A stretch of DNA of 64,000 bases from the NCBI GenBank assembly GCA_026214975.1, contig CM047810.1, positions 35,265,318 through 35,329,317 of the forward strand, in the 5' to 3' direction. The position numbers and the translations under genes are program-made. Position 1 is the stretch's first letter. Each line of letters opens with the position of its first letter. Shown here one piece after another: positions 34,401-45,745 of this stretch. The DNA comes from Gentiana macrophylla. Its lineage: Eukaryota > Streptophyta > Magnoliopsida > Gentianales > Gentianaceae. The notes under the pieces were generated by a model. The model was not told the origin of the DNA. It did no database searches and worked only from the letters and a program-made list of their open reading frames with translations.

Positions 34401-36368
34401 GCAGAACTAACAGTTGAGATTAAGGAGTTGAACAAGAAGCTTGAAAATTCCATGGCCACCATTGAGCTGCAACAAAACAATGAAAGAAAGAAAAATGCTT
34501 ACATAGGAGAACTGATGGAAGCTAACAAAAAAGAATCAGATCAACAGCTTAAGATTGCCGGTCTATTGTAAGAGCTAGAGAAAAGCAAGAAATTAACTGA
34601 GGCCCTAAATGAAGAAGTCAAAAAACTCGAGAATAACGTGTATGAAAAAGACACAACAATTGGCTCTTTGAAATCTGAACTTGTGGAGAAGAACCAAAGA
34701 GATAATGAGCTGATAGAAAAGATGAAAAGGCAAGAAAGTGAAATTCAAGAGCTCAATAGCAAAATCCAACAATTGGAAGATGAATATGATTCTCTGGCAA
34801 CTCATAAGGTATCCCAAAATCTGGAAGAAGGGAAACAATCAGATGATAGTACTCGTGCATCCAGCCCCGCCACTCATGCAGCTGAACAGAAGAAGGAATG
34901 TACAGATCAAGCAACCAATGTGTTCTCAATCGAAAAGAGGGTGAAGCATGAACCAAGAAAGAGGCAAATGCACAGAGATGACGACTTTCACTACTCAGCA
35001 CATAAAAGAAAGAAGAAGAATAAGAGAATTCAGAAGTTGAACAAAAAGAAACCATATTTCTTACCTGATGAAAATCCATGTGATGAAGAAGGGAAACTCA
35101 TTGTGCACAAATAAAAGATTATTACGCTTGTGGACCACACATGCTTCCAGAAGTATACGCTGCAATTCAAGAACTACATGCAAAGGAAGGCAAAGAGTAA
35201 GCATTCCGAACTAATCATCCAAAATTATTTAGATTATTTATATATTCTACACTAACAACAAATTAACAAATACAGGGCACTAGTCTGGGCAAAGACACTC
35301 GGTGATTATCCATTTGTGAATGTGGACTCCATAATGTACATTTTGAATGACCTCTACGTAGACGAAGCGGTAACTATTACTGTCTTTCCATGTCACTGCA
35401 TTATGTCACTGCATCATGTCACTGCACATCAGAAAATTATTTAAAAGCATTCACTTACAATTACTGAAGAATAAAAATACATTTTAATGTTCCAAAATAC
35501 CTGAATTCATGAACTAACTTCATTGAATGCAATGTCAAACAGGTTCTTGAATGAGTCATTGAATTGATAAATCGAGACAGCATATTGAAGGATTCAATCT
35601 ACATATTCTCTACAAAGATAAATGTATACAAATAAACTTATTGCAATATGTGAAATTTAAATTTGCAATTTAATTGACATTGAATCTGCAGGCTATTATT
35701 GAGGAGACTGTACGTTGCAAAACATTCACAAATGAAGGAATCACGAACATTGTACAAACAATCCTCAAAGGAAAGAAGGTATTGCTACCGTTATGCTGTA
35801 CGGGAAAAGAGTCAAGACCATACCACTTGGTACTCCTAACATACAAGTTAGGAGATAATTCATGGAAATCGTATAATTACACTTTGCATAACGAAACAAA
35901 GTCGACATATTCATCGAAGAGTGCAAAAGAACAGTAAGTTATCAAAGAAAACAAATGCATTAATGTAACTCTGTGTTCTAGTAAATATTACTAAAAAATT
36001 CTACATATACTTACAGGTGCAGATTTTCTTTAAAACCATTGAATCAACATCAGATGCAACAACCAGCCAACAGCAAACATTAGCAGCAGAAGTCGAAAAG
36101 ATATTAAACTTTCCGTTACAAGACAATCAAACGTAAGTCTAAATACAATTGCATAAGAAACTAAACAAAACAGAATGTATGAACTAACAGCATTTGATAA
36201 ACCTAATGCAGAAACTGTGCTTTGTACATAGCATATTACATCTACAAACTAGCACAAGATCGGGTGATTCCACTAGTACTAGAAGATGAACAAGTACAGG
36301 AGTGGAAAGGAAAGGTTGTGAATTCATTAGTGCTTAACAAATTACACAAATGGGAATATGAAAGATAA
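31494..36368 (+). pseudogene. MULE-borne multi-exon gene: DUF1985-like, coiled coil, ULP1-like protease
   Basis: ULP1 (C48) enzymes process SUMO. The start is uncertain (ATG at 31494 is one candidate). A segment at 32532-32885 resembles plant DUF1985 domains of ULP-like transposon genes: VKLLCLLLLGTVFFATSGQN, a YDW-like step and YVNGCTVFLL. YWFCEHTQ follows in the next exon (about 32967). An acidic repeat (SEESDEEDESEG) is at 33390-33430. A long coiled coil spans 33949-34800, then a basic HKRKKKNKR tail. Splice sites are visible (intron 34054-34202; intron 35370-35542). The protease part has YHLVLL with His at about 35824, QDNQ at about 36106-36120 and NCALYIAYYI with Cys at about 36226, split by an intron. 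Asn seems to stand in the Asp position (YNYTLHN). Stops and frameshifts occur near 33500, 34569 and 35112, so it is probably inactive as read. Confidence 0.75.
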
Positions 36369-37045
36369 TGTAATTTGACTTTTGAATGGCATGGTTATTT
36401 TGGTAAACTATAGTTGTTTGGGCTAAGAGTCTGTTTTGAGACAATGAATGTGTTGTTATTATCTTGAATATATCTTTTTTTGTTATACAATGACTGTTTT
36501 AATACTTTAATGCTTTATATGTATGATACATATCATCAATCATCAATTATTGATTATTTGATTTATTTATTGACTATAAGTTGCATTTTTTTTACATTCT
36601 GTTTTCAAAGTAACAATAGTTATTAAATTGGTTGCATTTAATACATTACAATCTGAATATGTAATTGTACGTAAATGCATTGGAACATATCAATTTATAT
36701 TGAAATTGATAATTAATCATTTCCTTACAAACAAACATAAAAGAAAAGGATAATTCTAACAAACCACATGCAAGGATATCGATTGTCACATGCAGTTGAC
36801 ATCGATTGTCACCGCAGCGATGACACAGTATTAGCAGGAAATATATATCACAAACATAGCATTATAAACAATAAACACAGCAACATATTGGAAATAAATA
36901 TATTGGAATACATCAAATCTTATTCAAATCAATAATAATAAAAATATTCCATTACAACCAAGAAAAAACATAAACATAAATGCAAAGTGACACAGAGGTC
37001 ACTACACAATGTAATATTGAACAAATTAAAAATTAGCACAAGTAC
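36369..37045. other. AT-rich interval between the two MULE genes
   Basis: The two genes converge here. The interval is AT-rich, with repeated A/T runs. One stretch (36770-36832) contains GATATCGATTGTCAC and GACATCGATTGTCACC as a near-tandem pair. I see no gene. Confidence 0.5.
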
Positions 37046-39414
37046 TCAAACAGTCTTTGAACGAGAACATGTTTTCGTATTATGGTGTCCAAACTCTCCA
37101 CAAGACCCACATCTAATAGCACGCTTTGATGACGACTCACCACGAGATCGAATACGCTTGATCTTTGGTCTACCTGGCTTCTTCTGCGGAATAGGAGGTA
37201 GCACAAGATTTTCAGGATCGTTATTCAAGAATGGACCAGGGGATCGGATTTATACTAAACTCATACGGGCTAAGCGAAAATGATCGTGACAAAAACATGG
37301 ATCAACATAATCACCAACGGAAAGTCCGCACTCCTAATCACACAACCAAAACATGAGGACAAGGATAACCATTCCGGCGCCACTCATTACAAGAACATCT
37401 GCGCAGATTCAAATCAACACTTGCGTAAGGATTTGAAAAACCTCATACTTATAATAACCGAAGTAGAAACACCAAAATCCATCCCTACATCCATTAACTT
37501 ATACAAAATAGCATCAACTTTCGAGATGATTGACGAATTGAAAGTTGCGGCAACATCACGCCTTTCTCGAAAATCTTTCCATTAGCTTAATACGGATGCC
37601 ATCAACCATATTTAACACGGAAGGGTGCCTCTCCGACAGTCCATGAATTGAACGACTCTTATATAGTTGAAGCGACATGACCATATCGGCAACCTTAAAA
37701 TTAAGCGTTAGCCCAATTCTCCGGACGTAAATTCTCAAAGAATTTTGGTGCACGTTTTCCACCTTCAAGTAAAAACATTTCCATATGCTTCTGGTACTCT
37801 TCAACAGTAGAAGCATAAGCACATTCATAAAGCAAATGAACCAATCTATCACGCAAAGCCTTATTGCCGAATTTACCACTAAAATGATTCTTCAAATTCA
37901 TCTGCAAATGGTATATACAGTAGGAATGAAATGCATCTGGAAACACCTCCTTTATAGCTTCAATTACACCAGATTTCTATTCAGAATAAACGCCATTCGA
38001 CGAACAGAGGATATGTAAATTCCTCAAGTGTGACAAGAACCACATCCAATTGGTAGTATCCTCAGAATTGACAACACCAAAACATAAAGGATATATTCCT
38101 ACAAAAAAGCACAATGAATACACTAAAATATACCAGTGACTAAAAGCAAGTCTAAATGCATATAAAATTAAATTTATATACAGTTAATATAAACTCAATG
38201 CACTGTAAATACAATGTCACTGCATAATGGTCAACGTCACTGCACTGAACATTGCATGTCACTGCATAAAATGGACATATACTTGCACACAATCAAGATA
38301 CATACCATTATCACCATCCTTTCCAGTAGCACCCAACAAATGACCATGTTGATCAAACTTCAAATGAGCCCCATCAAGAAATAACAACGGTCGACAATTT
38401 GCAAAGCCACGAACACAAGCATCAAACGCAATAAACAAACGTTGGAAACGGCATGTAACAGGATGAACCTCTAAATGGACAACAGAATCAGGGTTTGTCT
38501 CACACAAGATACTGAACATAGATCGTAAATCTGTTGAAAGATCGTTTAACATCACCGTATAACGGATCCCTAGCCTTTTTAACCGCGCGCCAAGCAAGCT
38601 TATAATTCAGTAGACGACCATAATCAGTAACTGATGAACGTCGCAAATCCGTTGCAGAATAACTAGGATCATCACGGACCTTCTTAAGCACTTGCTTGCC
38701 GATAAGATCGTAAGTCATCGACAATCCCGCCAAAATCTCTTGAAGATGTACCACAAGTATGAACATTGCCGAGTCGCTTTACAACAAATCGCCCTGTGGA
38801 TGTTTCTACCAACCACGAACATTCCATCCACATTTCGATGAATCCTTTAAAGCACAAACAAAGATTAATCCTATCATTGGAATTCTTGGTATAAACATAC
38901 TTAAAACCGCCTACAGCATGCTTTTTTGCAACACCTCCCTAAAAGCAATTACACCACCCTTGAACCGCTGACCCTCCTTGACAAGTATTTTATCCCAACC
39001 GGAAGTCAAACGACTAATTTCAGGCATAGATAACAAAGATGAATACATAGAAACTTCAGACTCCACATTATCCTCAAGTGCAAGAACACTACCGCCATTA
39101 TACGAAGATGAAGAACCAACAACAGCACTCTCAACAACTTCCATATTCACACGACTACTATTGTATGATTCAGCAACTTAAATCATTGACTGAACATCAT
39201 CATCAGAGCATATTAACCACTTAGGGTTATCAGGCAACAAGTAGTACAAATTGATGCACACATCCTTCAAATCAGACCTCCGATGTGAAAGTTTATCATG
39301 AATAAACTTGAGAGTAGTATCACGTGTAACGGAAACAACGCATGTTTCCTCTTTATACCCACACATAAGCAGCAACACACTCATGACTAAATACCTGTGG
39401 GAGAAAGAAGACAT
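37046..39414 (-). pseudogene. MULE transposase (MuDR-type)
   Basis: The enzyme cuts at terminal inverted repeats and integrates the element. Minus strand from ATG 39414: an N-terminal PB1-like segment ending CSDDDVQSMI, then VKEGQRFKGGVIAFREVLQ (the MuDR domain start) near 38950. LNYKLAWRAVKKARDPLYGD follows near 38600. The MULE core is seen with FIAFDACVRGFANCRPLLFL, DGAHLKFDQHGHLLGATG (first catalytic Asp), then an intron (38305-38099, GT...AG). VFPDAFHSYCIYHLQMNLKN (about 37940) and YECAYASTVEEY (about 37840) carry the later catalytic region. A SWIM-like region is decayed (37300-37560). The C-terminus PGRPKIKRIRSRGESS ends in zinc knuckle CGSCGEFGHHNTKTC (37228-37046). Several frameshifts are present. 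Confidence 0.85.
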
Positions 39415-40365
39415 GTCAGTACAGCATTAAACCGTGTCACTGCATCCCTAAATTATGTCACTGCATAAACCTTTCAGTTAAATCGTCAATCAAACATAGA
39501 AAACAGTTTGTTCACTACATAAATTATTCAAAATCAGATGCATAAACCAACAAAAATCATAAACCAGCATCAGAAAAGCATACGGTACAAATATGTTCTC
39601 ATACTACCAATAACAATATCAAAATCAACAGCACAAGCAAATATAGTTCTAAAAATGAATAAATTATATAAAAAAACGAAGATACAAAATCCAGAGCATT
39701 AAAACATGTCACTGCATCAGTGAACTATGTCACTGTATAAACCTTTCAGCTAAATCATCAATCAACCATAGAAATTAGTTAAAATCATATCCATAAACCA
39801 ACAGCATTCAGAAATCAACAAAAACACTGCAAATATGCAGAGAAAGATGCTTTATCCAGAGAAAGATGCAACAATAAAAACACTGCAAAAAAAATGAAGA
39901 ATTCACAAGAACAATATAAACCACCCAGATACAGAAAAACTATAATAAAATGGTCCAGCAGAAAAAATACGATTGAACAAACTGAGAACAAATGAAACCT
40001 GGTAATAGCAATGAAGGATCCAACAATGGCGGATTCAACAATTGAAAAAACAGCAATGACAGAAACGACTTCGATTTAGTTAATGTAGATCCAAGCTACA
40101 GATTCGTCTTCAAACTAAACCAATTGCAAAAATGAACAAGGCCGGATTCATCAACGAATATGGCAGATTCAACAACGAAACTCTATGATGACACACACAA
40201 TTTCGAGATATGAACACATAAAATTTCAGACAAAGATCTTCATATTCATATCTATTAAATGCAAATGCCGGCGATATTCATAGCGTGAAATCTTTGTACT
40301 AATGAAGATTGGAGCTGAATTAATTAGTATTATTTAAAGGTAGAATGGGGAATAAGGAAAAAGTG
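39415..40365. other. MULE right subterminal non-coding region
   Basis: This is AT-rich DNA upstream of the transposase start, so promoter sequence for that gene is likely here, on the minus strand. It contains four copies of the TGTCACTGCA motif (39435, 39456, 39707, 39728). No gene is seen. Confidence 0.5.
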
Positions 40366-40446
40366 TGTCCTTATAAGTCCAACAGATTCCTTTTTGTCCT
40401 TATAAGTCCAATAAGTCCGTTTTGTGTATTTTTGAGTCTTTGACCC
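40366..40446 (-). repeat. MULE right terminal inverted repeat
   Basis: It contains TGTCCTTATAAGTCCAACAG and a second CCTTATAAGTCC, and ends GAGTCTTTGACCC at the TSD TAGATTAAA. Confidence 0.85.
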
Positions 40447-40455
40447 TAGATTAAA

Positions 40456-41620
40456 ATCAATCGTTGACTTTAATAACACCAAATAAATAAAATAATCGAT
40501 AAGCGATATTTTCTAAATGTTAGAAATTTATTCAATGCGATTGAATTAATGTATTGGGATCAATGGAATATTATAAGGTAAATATTCATCAGTATATGTT
40601 ACGCAACAGCTTATATGATAAACTAGTATTTTCAATAAGGACCAGTTAAAGAGTTATTTTCTTAATCGTAGAAAATTGAAACCTTTATTTTGTAATTGTT
40701 ACCAAAAGGATCTCATTCTAAATAAGTTTTAAATAACGAAAAGATTAACCATCACGATAATGATAAAAGTCATCATTTCAGTGATAGGTGAATATTAATA
40801 AATTTTCATTTTTTTAGAAAGTACATACGATGTACAGGAATTCCAAAAGTTGGAAATTATCTGAAATCTAGTTAAGTCTTGTTTTTCGAAAAGATCACAA
40901 TTTAAACTAGGACTCGTTAGAAAGTTATTTTCTAAAGTTATTAGAAAATGGTAACTTTGATGCTATAATTGTTACAACTAAATTTTAGAATTAAATTAAA
41001 CAAAAGAATACGAAAAGGGTTAACTGTCATGGTAGTGATAAGAGCATGAAAGTTTTTGTATTCTTAATGTTTAAGTACATTTGATGTACGATAATTGCAA
41101 TAGTTGAAATTAATCTGAAATCCTTATAATCCACAGGTAAAAGACCGTCTTACCCAAAATAAGAACCGACTTTTATCAGAGATAATCTCAATTCAACTAT
41201 GATTCGTTATGACCTACCCTACAGCGGCACTACGGATGTGGGTAGAAGAAAAAAGGATCGGTGTATTAAGTGAGAGCAGGAATTATGACAATAAATCCCA
41301 CAGTCTTCACTGTCAACCAAAGCACCGTGAGAGAAGGGTGACACCTCATGGCACTTGGACTTCGTCCCCCTAAGGATGGCTTAGTCTCCGAAAGGATAGG
41401 ATGCCGGTTTGACCTAAGTTCAGCCCAAGGTGAGCTGGTTTTAAATATAATCTGATGTCTTTACCAGCCTTTATTATACAATCTAACTGTGAAGCTGTTC
41501 ACTGCTAACAAAATGGTTTTGCGGGACATCAAGAAGAACGTTTATTGGTTCAACTGAGTTGCACATAGAACTTTATATTTTATTACAGCAACATGTATAG
41601 AAATTTGTTGTTAGATATGT
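40456..41620 (+). other. Non-coding retroelement DNA with imperfect tandem duplication
   Basis: It continues the copia D interior after the MULE. Two units (about 40640-40910 and 40915-41130) share GTTATTTTCT, TAGAAAATTG/TAGAAAATGG, TAATTGTTAC, an AGTGATA step, GAAAGTACATACGATGTAC-like sequence and ATCTGAAATC. An earlier weaker copy begins near 40500. From 41150 to 41560 there is unique sequence with no frame that I recognise. Confidence 0.5.
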
Positions 41621-41639
41621 TTGTAACATAGTAGATAAC

Positions 41640-42287
41640 ATAACTTTGTTTGATAGAGTAGATGAGTACAATCTTTTATGGCATTATAGATTAGGTCGTC
41701 TTTCTGACAAAAGATTGCAAGTCATTAATTCTAGCACTTATGATTTTAAATTTTGTGAACATGACTTGTGCTTTGTATGCCCTATGGAAAAATTAAAGAA
41801 GAAACCATTTCCATTAAGAAATAATGTTGTTAATTATGTCTTTGACCTTGTGTATGTGGATATTTGGGGACCTTTGAGGCATATCTCAGTGAATGACCAA
41901 CAATATTTTTTGACTGTTGTAGATGACTATTCTAGATTTACTTGAGTTTTTCTTATGAGACAGAAGTCCGAAGCTTCTAAGCTAGTTAAATCATTTGTTA
42001 AATTTGTTTTTACTCAGTTTAATAAAATCAATAAAGTGATAAGATCTGATAATGTGGCTGAATATCAGATTAAGTCCTTTTATGAGCAACATGACATTAT
42101 TCATCCAACCTCTTGTGTAAGTACAACTGAACATATCGGTATTGTTGAGAGGAAACATCAGCATCTGTTAAATGCAGCCAGAGGTTTGAGATTTCAGAGT
42201 AATCTAAGTAACATAAATATGCGTTGTTGGAAGATATTGGTTTTCACTTCTTTATCATCTTCTTCAAGTGATGATATAATATTCTAA
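41640..42287 (+). pseudogene. Copia integrase fragment
   Basis: A nearly open stretch. The pre-integrase zinc segment is WHYRLGRLSDKRL ... CFVCPMEKLKKKPF. The integrase core follows: LVYVDIWGPLRH (first Asp), TVVDDYSRF, then a TGA stop at 41943-41945 where a Trp is expected. RSDNVAEYQI (second Asp; the usual Gly after Asn is Val) and GIVERKHQHLLNAARGL (Glu) are next. Homology ends near 42210. Upstream gag and downstream RT are absent, so this is a fragment, perhaps left by deletion within copia D or a separate element. Confidence 0.8.
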
Positions 42288-42429
42288 ACACCCTTATGCA
42301 TTAGATGTTAATGTTATTTAGTTTATACAAGTTTTTTTGTTATGTTTCGAGTTGTATTCTTTGTTTTGCTTCCATTCATGTGATGGAACTGTTTCATCCC
42401 GAATAACCGTAAACATGTTTTTGAATCTG

Positions 42430-42524
42430 AACCGAAAAGACCAGGATGCGGCCTGGCCGAGTTCGGTTTTCGGGACGGCTCAGAATCGTTCTAGGTCGGG
42501 CTGGATCATTCGTTTTCCAACACT
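42430..42524 (+). repeat. Copia LTR 3' end
   Basis: CGGGACGGCTCAGAATC, then TAGGTCGGGCTGGATCATTC and TTTTCCAACA resemble the end of LTR D (30190-30283). Only about 90 bp match. It may be the 3' LTR end of a truncated element containing the integrase fragment. Confidence 0.45.
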
Positions 42525-42771
42525 TTCCTTTCTTTATATAATCTTTACAAGCAATATAGCATTGAATAGAAAATGAATTTCATGTTTTTAAGACGATGGG
42601 CTACGTATAACAGTTCAATCCAAAAGCCAAGATATTGTTCAAGTACAGATCGTTTAGCATGAATCTTGTAACTTGGAAGTGTTAGGCAAGATGTCAGAAA
42701 AAGAAATAATTTATTGTTCTAATTAAATAATTAACATTTATCAATTATTCATTTATTTGTTTATTAGTATA

Positions 42772-43481
42772 TGACGATGCTGGGTTTCGTCTATGAATAA
42801 ATCCTGGTCGTTTAATCTAGGGATGATTGAATCAAGGATGATTTTGGGGGTGATTTTAGACTGAGCCTGAGAGTCTCTCTCAAAGTTGCCTACGTATCTG
42901 TTATGCTCCAGAATCAAGTCACACGTAGTTCCCGGAATGGGGTATTTATAATGACAACACCTGCCCTAACCCTAAGGTTAAGTCGGCTTATGTTATTGTC
43001 TGATTTACCCTTTAATGGGCCTTAACCCTTGCCCAAGTTATCACTGTTAATGGGCCTGGACATCTGGTGCGGACTCTGTCTACGATGTCGATATTGCCGA
43101 CCTACGGTAATCGAGCCTGGGACTCATTGTCCTACACTGCTAGCTGGTGCGGACTGATCGTCCTACACTGCTCGATAGTCGATCGTCGTAGCCTGGAGTC
43201 TCGCTAGATGGCCTTAGCCTCGAGCCTGGCATCGACATGAATACCTTGACGTTTATTCGCATTATCGGGACCAACTGTGAGGCCTACGTGTTTAGAGTGG
43301 ACTTTGTCCGCATCCCGAGCTTTCCGTCTTGCGGTATCGAGATGGGCCCATCGTCTCGGTTCTCTGATCATGTCGGTTGTCGATGTCTCATCTCGTAATT
43401 CGACCCTCGGGCTATCACTTACTCTTGTCCAGGAGGACTATCTCATGACGCCACGTGAAGGTGCGATATTCGGTATCATCA
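42772..43481 (-). repeat. LARD-like element, 3' LTR (left)
   Basis: It aligns along its length with 54375-55071. Shared landmarks include TTGCCTACGTATCTGTTATG and GGAATGGGGTATTTATAATG. Confidence 0.85.
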
Positions 43482-45399
43482 TAAGCCCCCCAGTTCTATC
43501 TGAGCTCTTGAGGTCAGGTCTGATCTGTCAAAGGTGTATCTCGGCCACTGTCATCCAATGCTTTGAATTTAAATCCGCCATGCGGACTTACTTCCAGTGG
43601 AGTCCGAGTCTGTCTGCTTTGCAGACTTTTTTGCCTTAGCATTATCTATCCCTTGGACTTATAATGTGTGGCTAAGTTGACATCGACTTCTATGCCGTAG
43701 CTGTCGAAGGAATGATGAGATGTCCAACTTGGGATTGTCTTGGTCGAGGTCGACTTCTCAAGGATCCGATTTGCCTGATTTTGGCCGTTGGCCTTATTGG
43801 CCTTATTGAAAAATTGTTACATTTTTCCTCTTTCTTTGTCTTTGATATAGACTATCTTTCCTTATTGCGCCTTTGGCCTTATTGCTTTATCGCCTTCTCT
43901 CATGTCGATGTATATATGTCGATATCTGCTCCCAAGTATCATGAGACCCTTAGGTTTGGATCATATTTGTATTTTATTGGGCACGTTGTCGACGTATGGA
44001 CTCTCCCTGCCTCGCTTTGCGGATCTTTTTTACTTTAGCAACCTTTGTCCTTAGACTCGTTTTGCCTTGACGATGTCGATCGCCTTAGGTCAGAACGATG
44101 ACGATGTCGATCGCCAACTTCGACCGCCTTTTTGCAATGCTATAACTATTTGGCCCGTCTTCGTGACTAGGCTTCTTTTTTATTATAAATGCTGAAATTT
44201 TAACCAGTATTTGATGTCAAACACTTTTGTTGCATGTCGATTCCCATTTCTTTGCTCGCTTTTTCATGAGTATTCAATGTCGACTCGTTGTTGCCCCCGA
44301 AGTATAATGCAGATTCGTCATCTTCGTTATACTTTCGAGAGTTCCGCTTGTCGATCATATGTAACATGTCTTCCATGCCTTAGCATTTTTGGACTTTTCT
44401 TTGTTGTCGCGTAGTAGAAGAGATGCCCCCGCCGCCTCTCTTTCGCTTTGTCGAAATAGACGCCTTTTAATTTGTCGATATATATTTCCGCTACGATGTC
44501 CTAGTAATTACCGCTCAGAAAGACTGTAATACATAATTGTCGCTCCGGATCTCGGTGTCGTGGTGTTTCTTTGTCGCTCATGACTCTCGACACACATGAT
44601 CGCCGAGAGATTTGGACATGATCTGAACTTCGATGCCTTAGTTTTTTGGTTCCATGGAACTTTTAGCTTTATTGGTCAGTCGATCGAAATGATCATGTTG
44701 TCCGACCTCGATGCCCTAGTATATACTCTCCTTAGGTTTCAAATTACGTCATTGTCGATTCGGACTTGATCATTGCGTTTTCGTCCCATTAGGACTCATC
44801 CACGTTGGCCGTCGACTGATGGCGTCCGACTTACGGATCCTCATAGACCGTTGAGTAGATCCTTTGTGGAGTGGATCCTCGAGATACGCAAGATGCTAGC
44901 CAAAAAGTTGCAATAACCATGGGGATAGTTCCCGAAATAAGAAGGCTCGTCCCGCCATGCTCGGCTAGGAGAGTTCCAAGATAAGATAGATCGATCCCGG
45001 CATGGGGAGAGTTCCCAAAATAAGAAGGCTCATCCCGCCCGCTCGGCTGGGAGAGTTCCAAAATAAGATAGTTCCAAGATGAGATGCCGAGTCGAACTCG
45101 GACTTATTAAAGATTCGCTCATCGGTGAGCTCCAAATATGATGCCTAGATTTATTTTACTTTAATTTTTGCGTATTTTATCTCCTCTTCTTTTGTTGTCT
45201 AATCTTTCACGTGTCGATGTCTTTTAGCTATTCGCTTGTCGAGCCTCCAGCTCTGCTTTGTCGCTTATCGATGTCGCTTTGCCCCCAAGTGTATTATGAA
45301 CCTCTGGTTCTTATTGCACTTGAGATCGATCGTGATCGACTTGCTTGCCTTAACCTTTTTGCCTCCTAGGCTAATTTGGTCTTAGGCTGAGTGTTTTAA
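43482..45399 (-). other. LARD-like interior, left part
   Basis: No gene is recognised. The polypurine tract lies at about 43482-43496 on the minus strand. Code-like plus-strand frames (43277-44038) run through the LTR boundary and are not proteins. At 44819-44890 there is a module (GTTGAGTAGATCCTTTGTGG) repeated at 45795-45845. Four copies of the 43-bp repeat described for 47030-47375 lie at 44920-45085. Confidence 0.5.
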
Positions 45400-45745
45400 T
45401 CCGACTATGCGAATCGTCCCCTGGTCTTGGCCTTCTTTGCCACTTAGGCTCGCTCGCTATCGATCGGGGCAGGGCCCGACTATGCGAACCGCCCTTTGTC
45501 CAGCCTTTTTCGCCTCTTAGGCTCATTCGGCTTTCGATCGGGACAGTGGCCCGACTATGCGAACCGCCCTTTGTCCAGCCCTTTTTCGCCTCTTAGGCTC
45601 ATTCGGCTTTCGATCGGGACATTTGGCCCGACCATGCGAACCGTCCCATTGCTTTAGCCTCGTTCGCCTCTTGGGCTCGCTTCGGCTTTTAGCTTGGACC
45701 TTTGGCCCGACCTGCGAACCGCCTCTATGTCTTTGCATTTGTTGC
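45400..45745. repeat. ~76-bp tandem repeat, five copies
   Basis: CCGACTATGCGAACCG or close variants begin at 45401, 45476, 45551, 45628 and 45707 (steps 75, 75, 77, 79). Units also share TTCGCCTCTTAGGCTC and CTTTCGATCGGGAC. Confidence 0.85.

Larger units (their letters stand above)
31798..39737 (+). repeat. Dispersed TGTCACTGCA motif in MULE introns and flanks
   Basis: Nineteen copies of (N)GTCACTG(C/T)A, usually within ATGTCACTGCAT, all on the plus strand. Starts are 31798, 31913, 32174, 32187, 33216, 33237, 33258, 34115, 34129, 35391, 35404, 35417, 38215, 38235, 38257, 39435, 39456, 39707 and 39728. Clusters show steps of 13-14 or 20-22 bp. Those I can place fall in introns (33152-33339, 34054-34202, 35370-35542, and the transposase intron 38099-38305) or in flanking sequence, none in a recognised exon. 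Confidence 0.85.
31130..40446. mobile_element. Mutator-like element with 9-bp TSD and ULP-like gene
   Basis: The terminal inverted repeats, 31130-31211 (GGGTTAATTACTTAAAA...) and 40366-40446 (inverse of GGGTCAAAGACTCAAAA...), align over about 80 bp. Both contain the pair CTTATAAGGACA ... CTTATAAGGACA. TAGATTAAA flanks both ends (31121-31129, 40447-40455), a 9-bp duplication as expected for Mutator superfamily elements. Inside are a plus-strand gene with a coiled coil and a ULP1-like protease (about 31494-36368) and a minus-strand transposase (39414-37046). This two-gene layout is known from ULP-carrying MULEs such as the Arabidopsis Kaonashi group. Confidence 0.9.

Noticed and set aside
43277..43639. 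120-residue frame repeated at 54867-55094
   Set aside because: It runs through the LTR and across its boundary; the repetition reflects the LTR pair.
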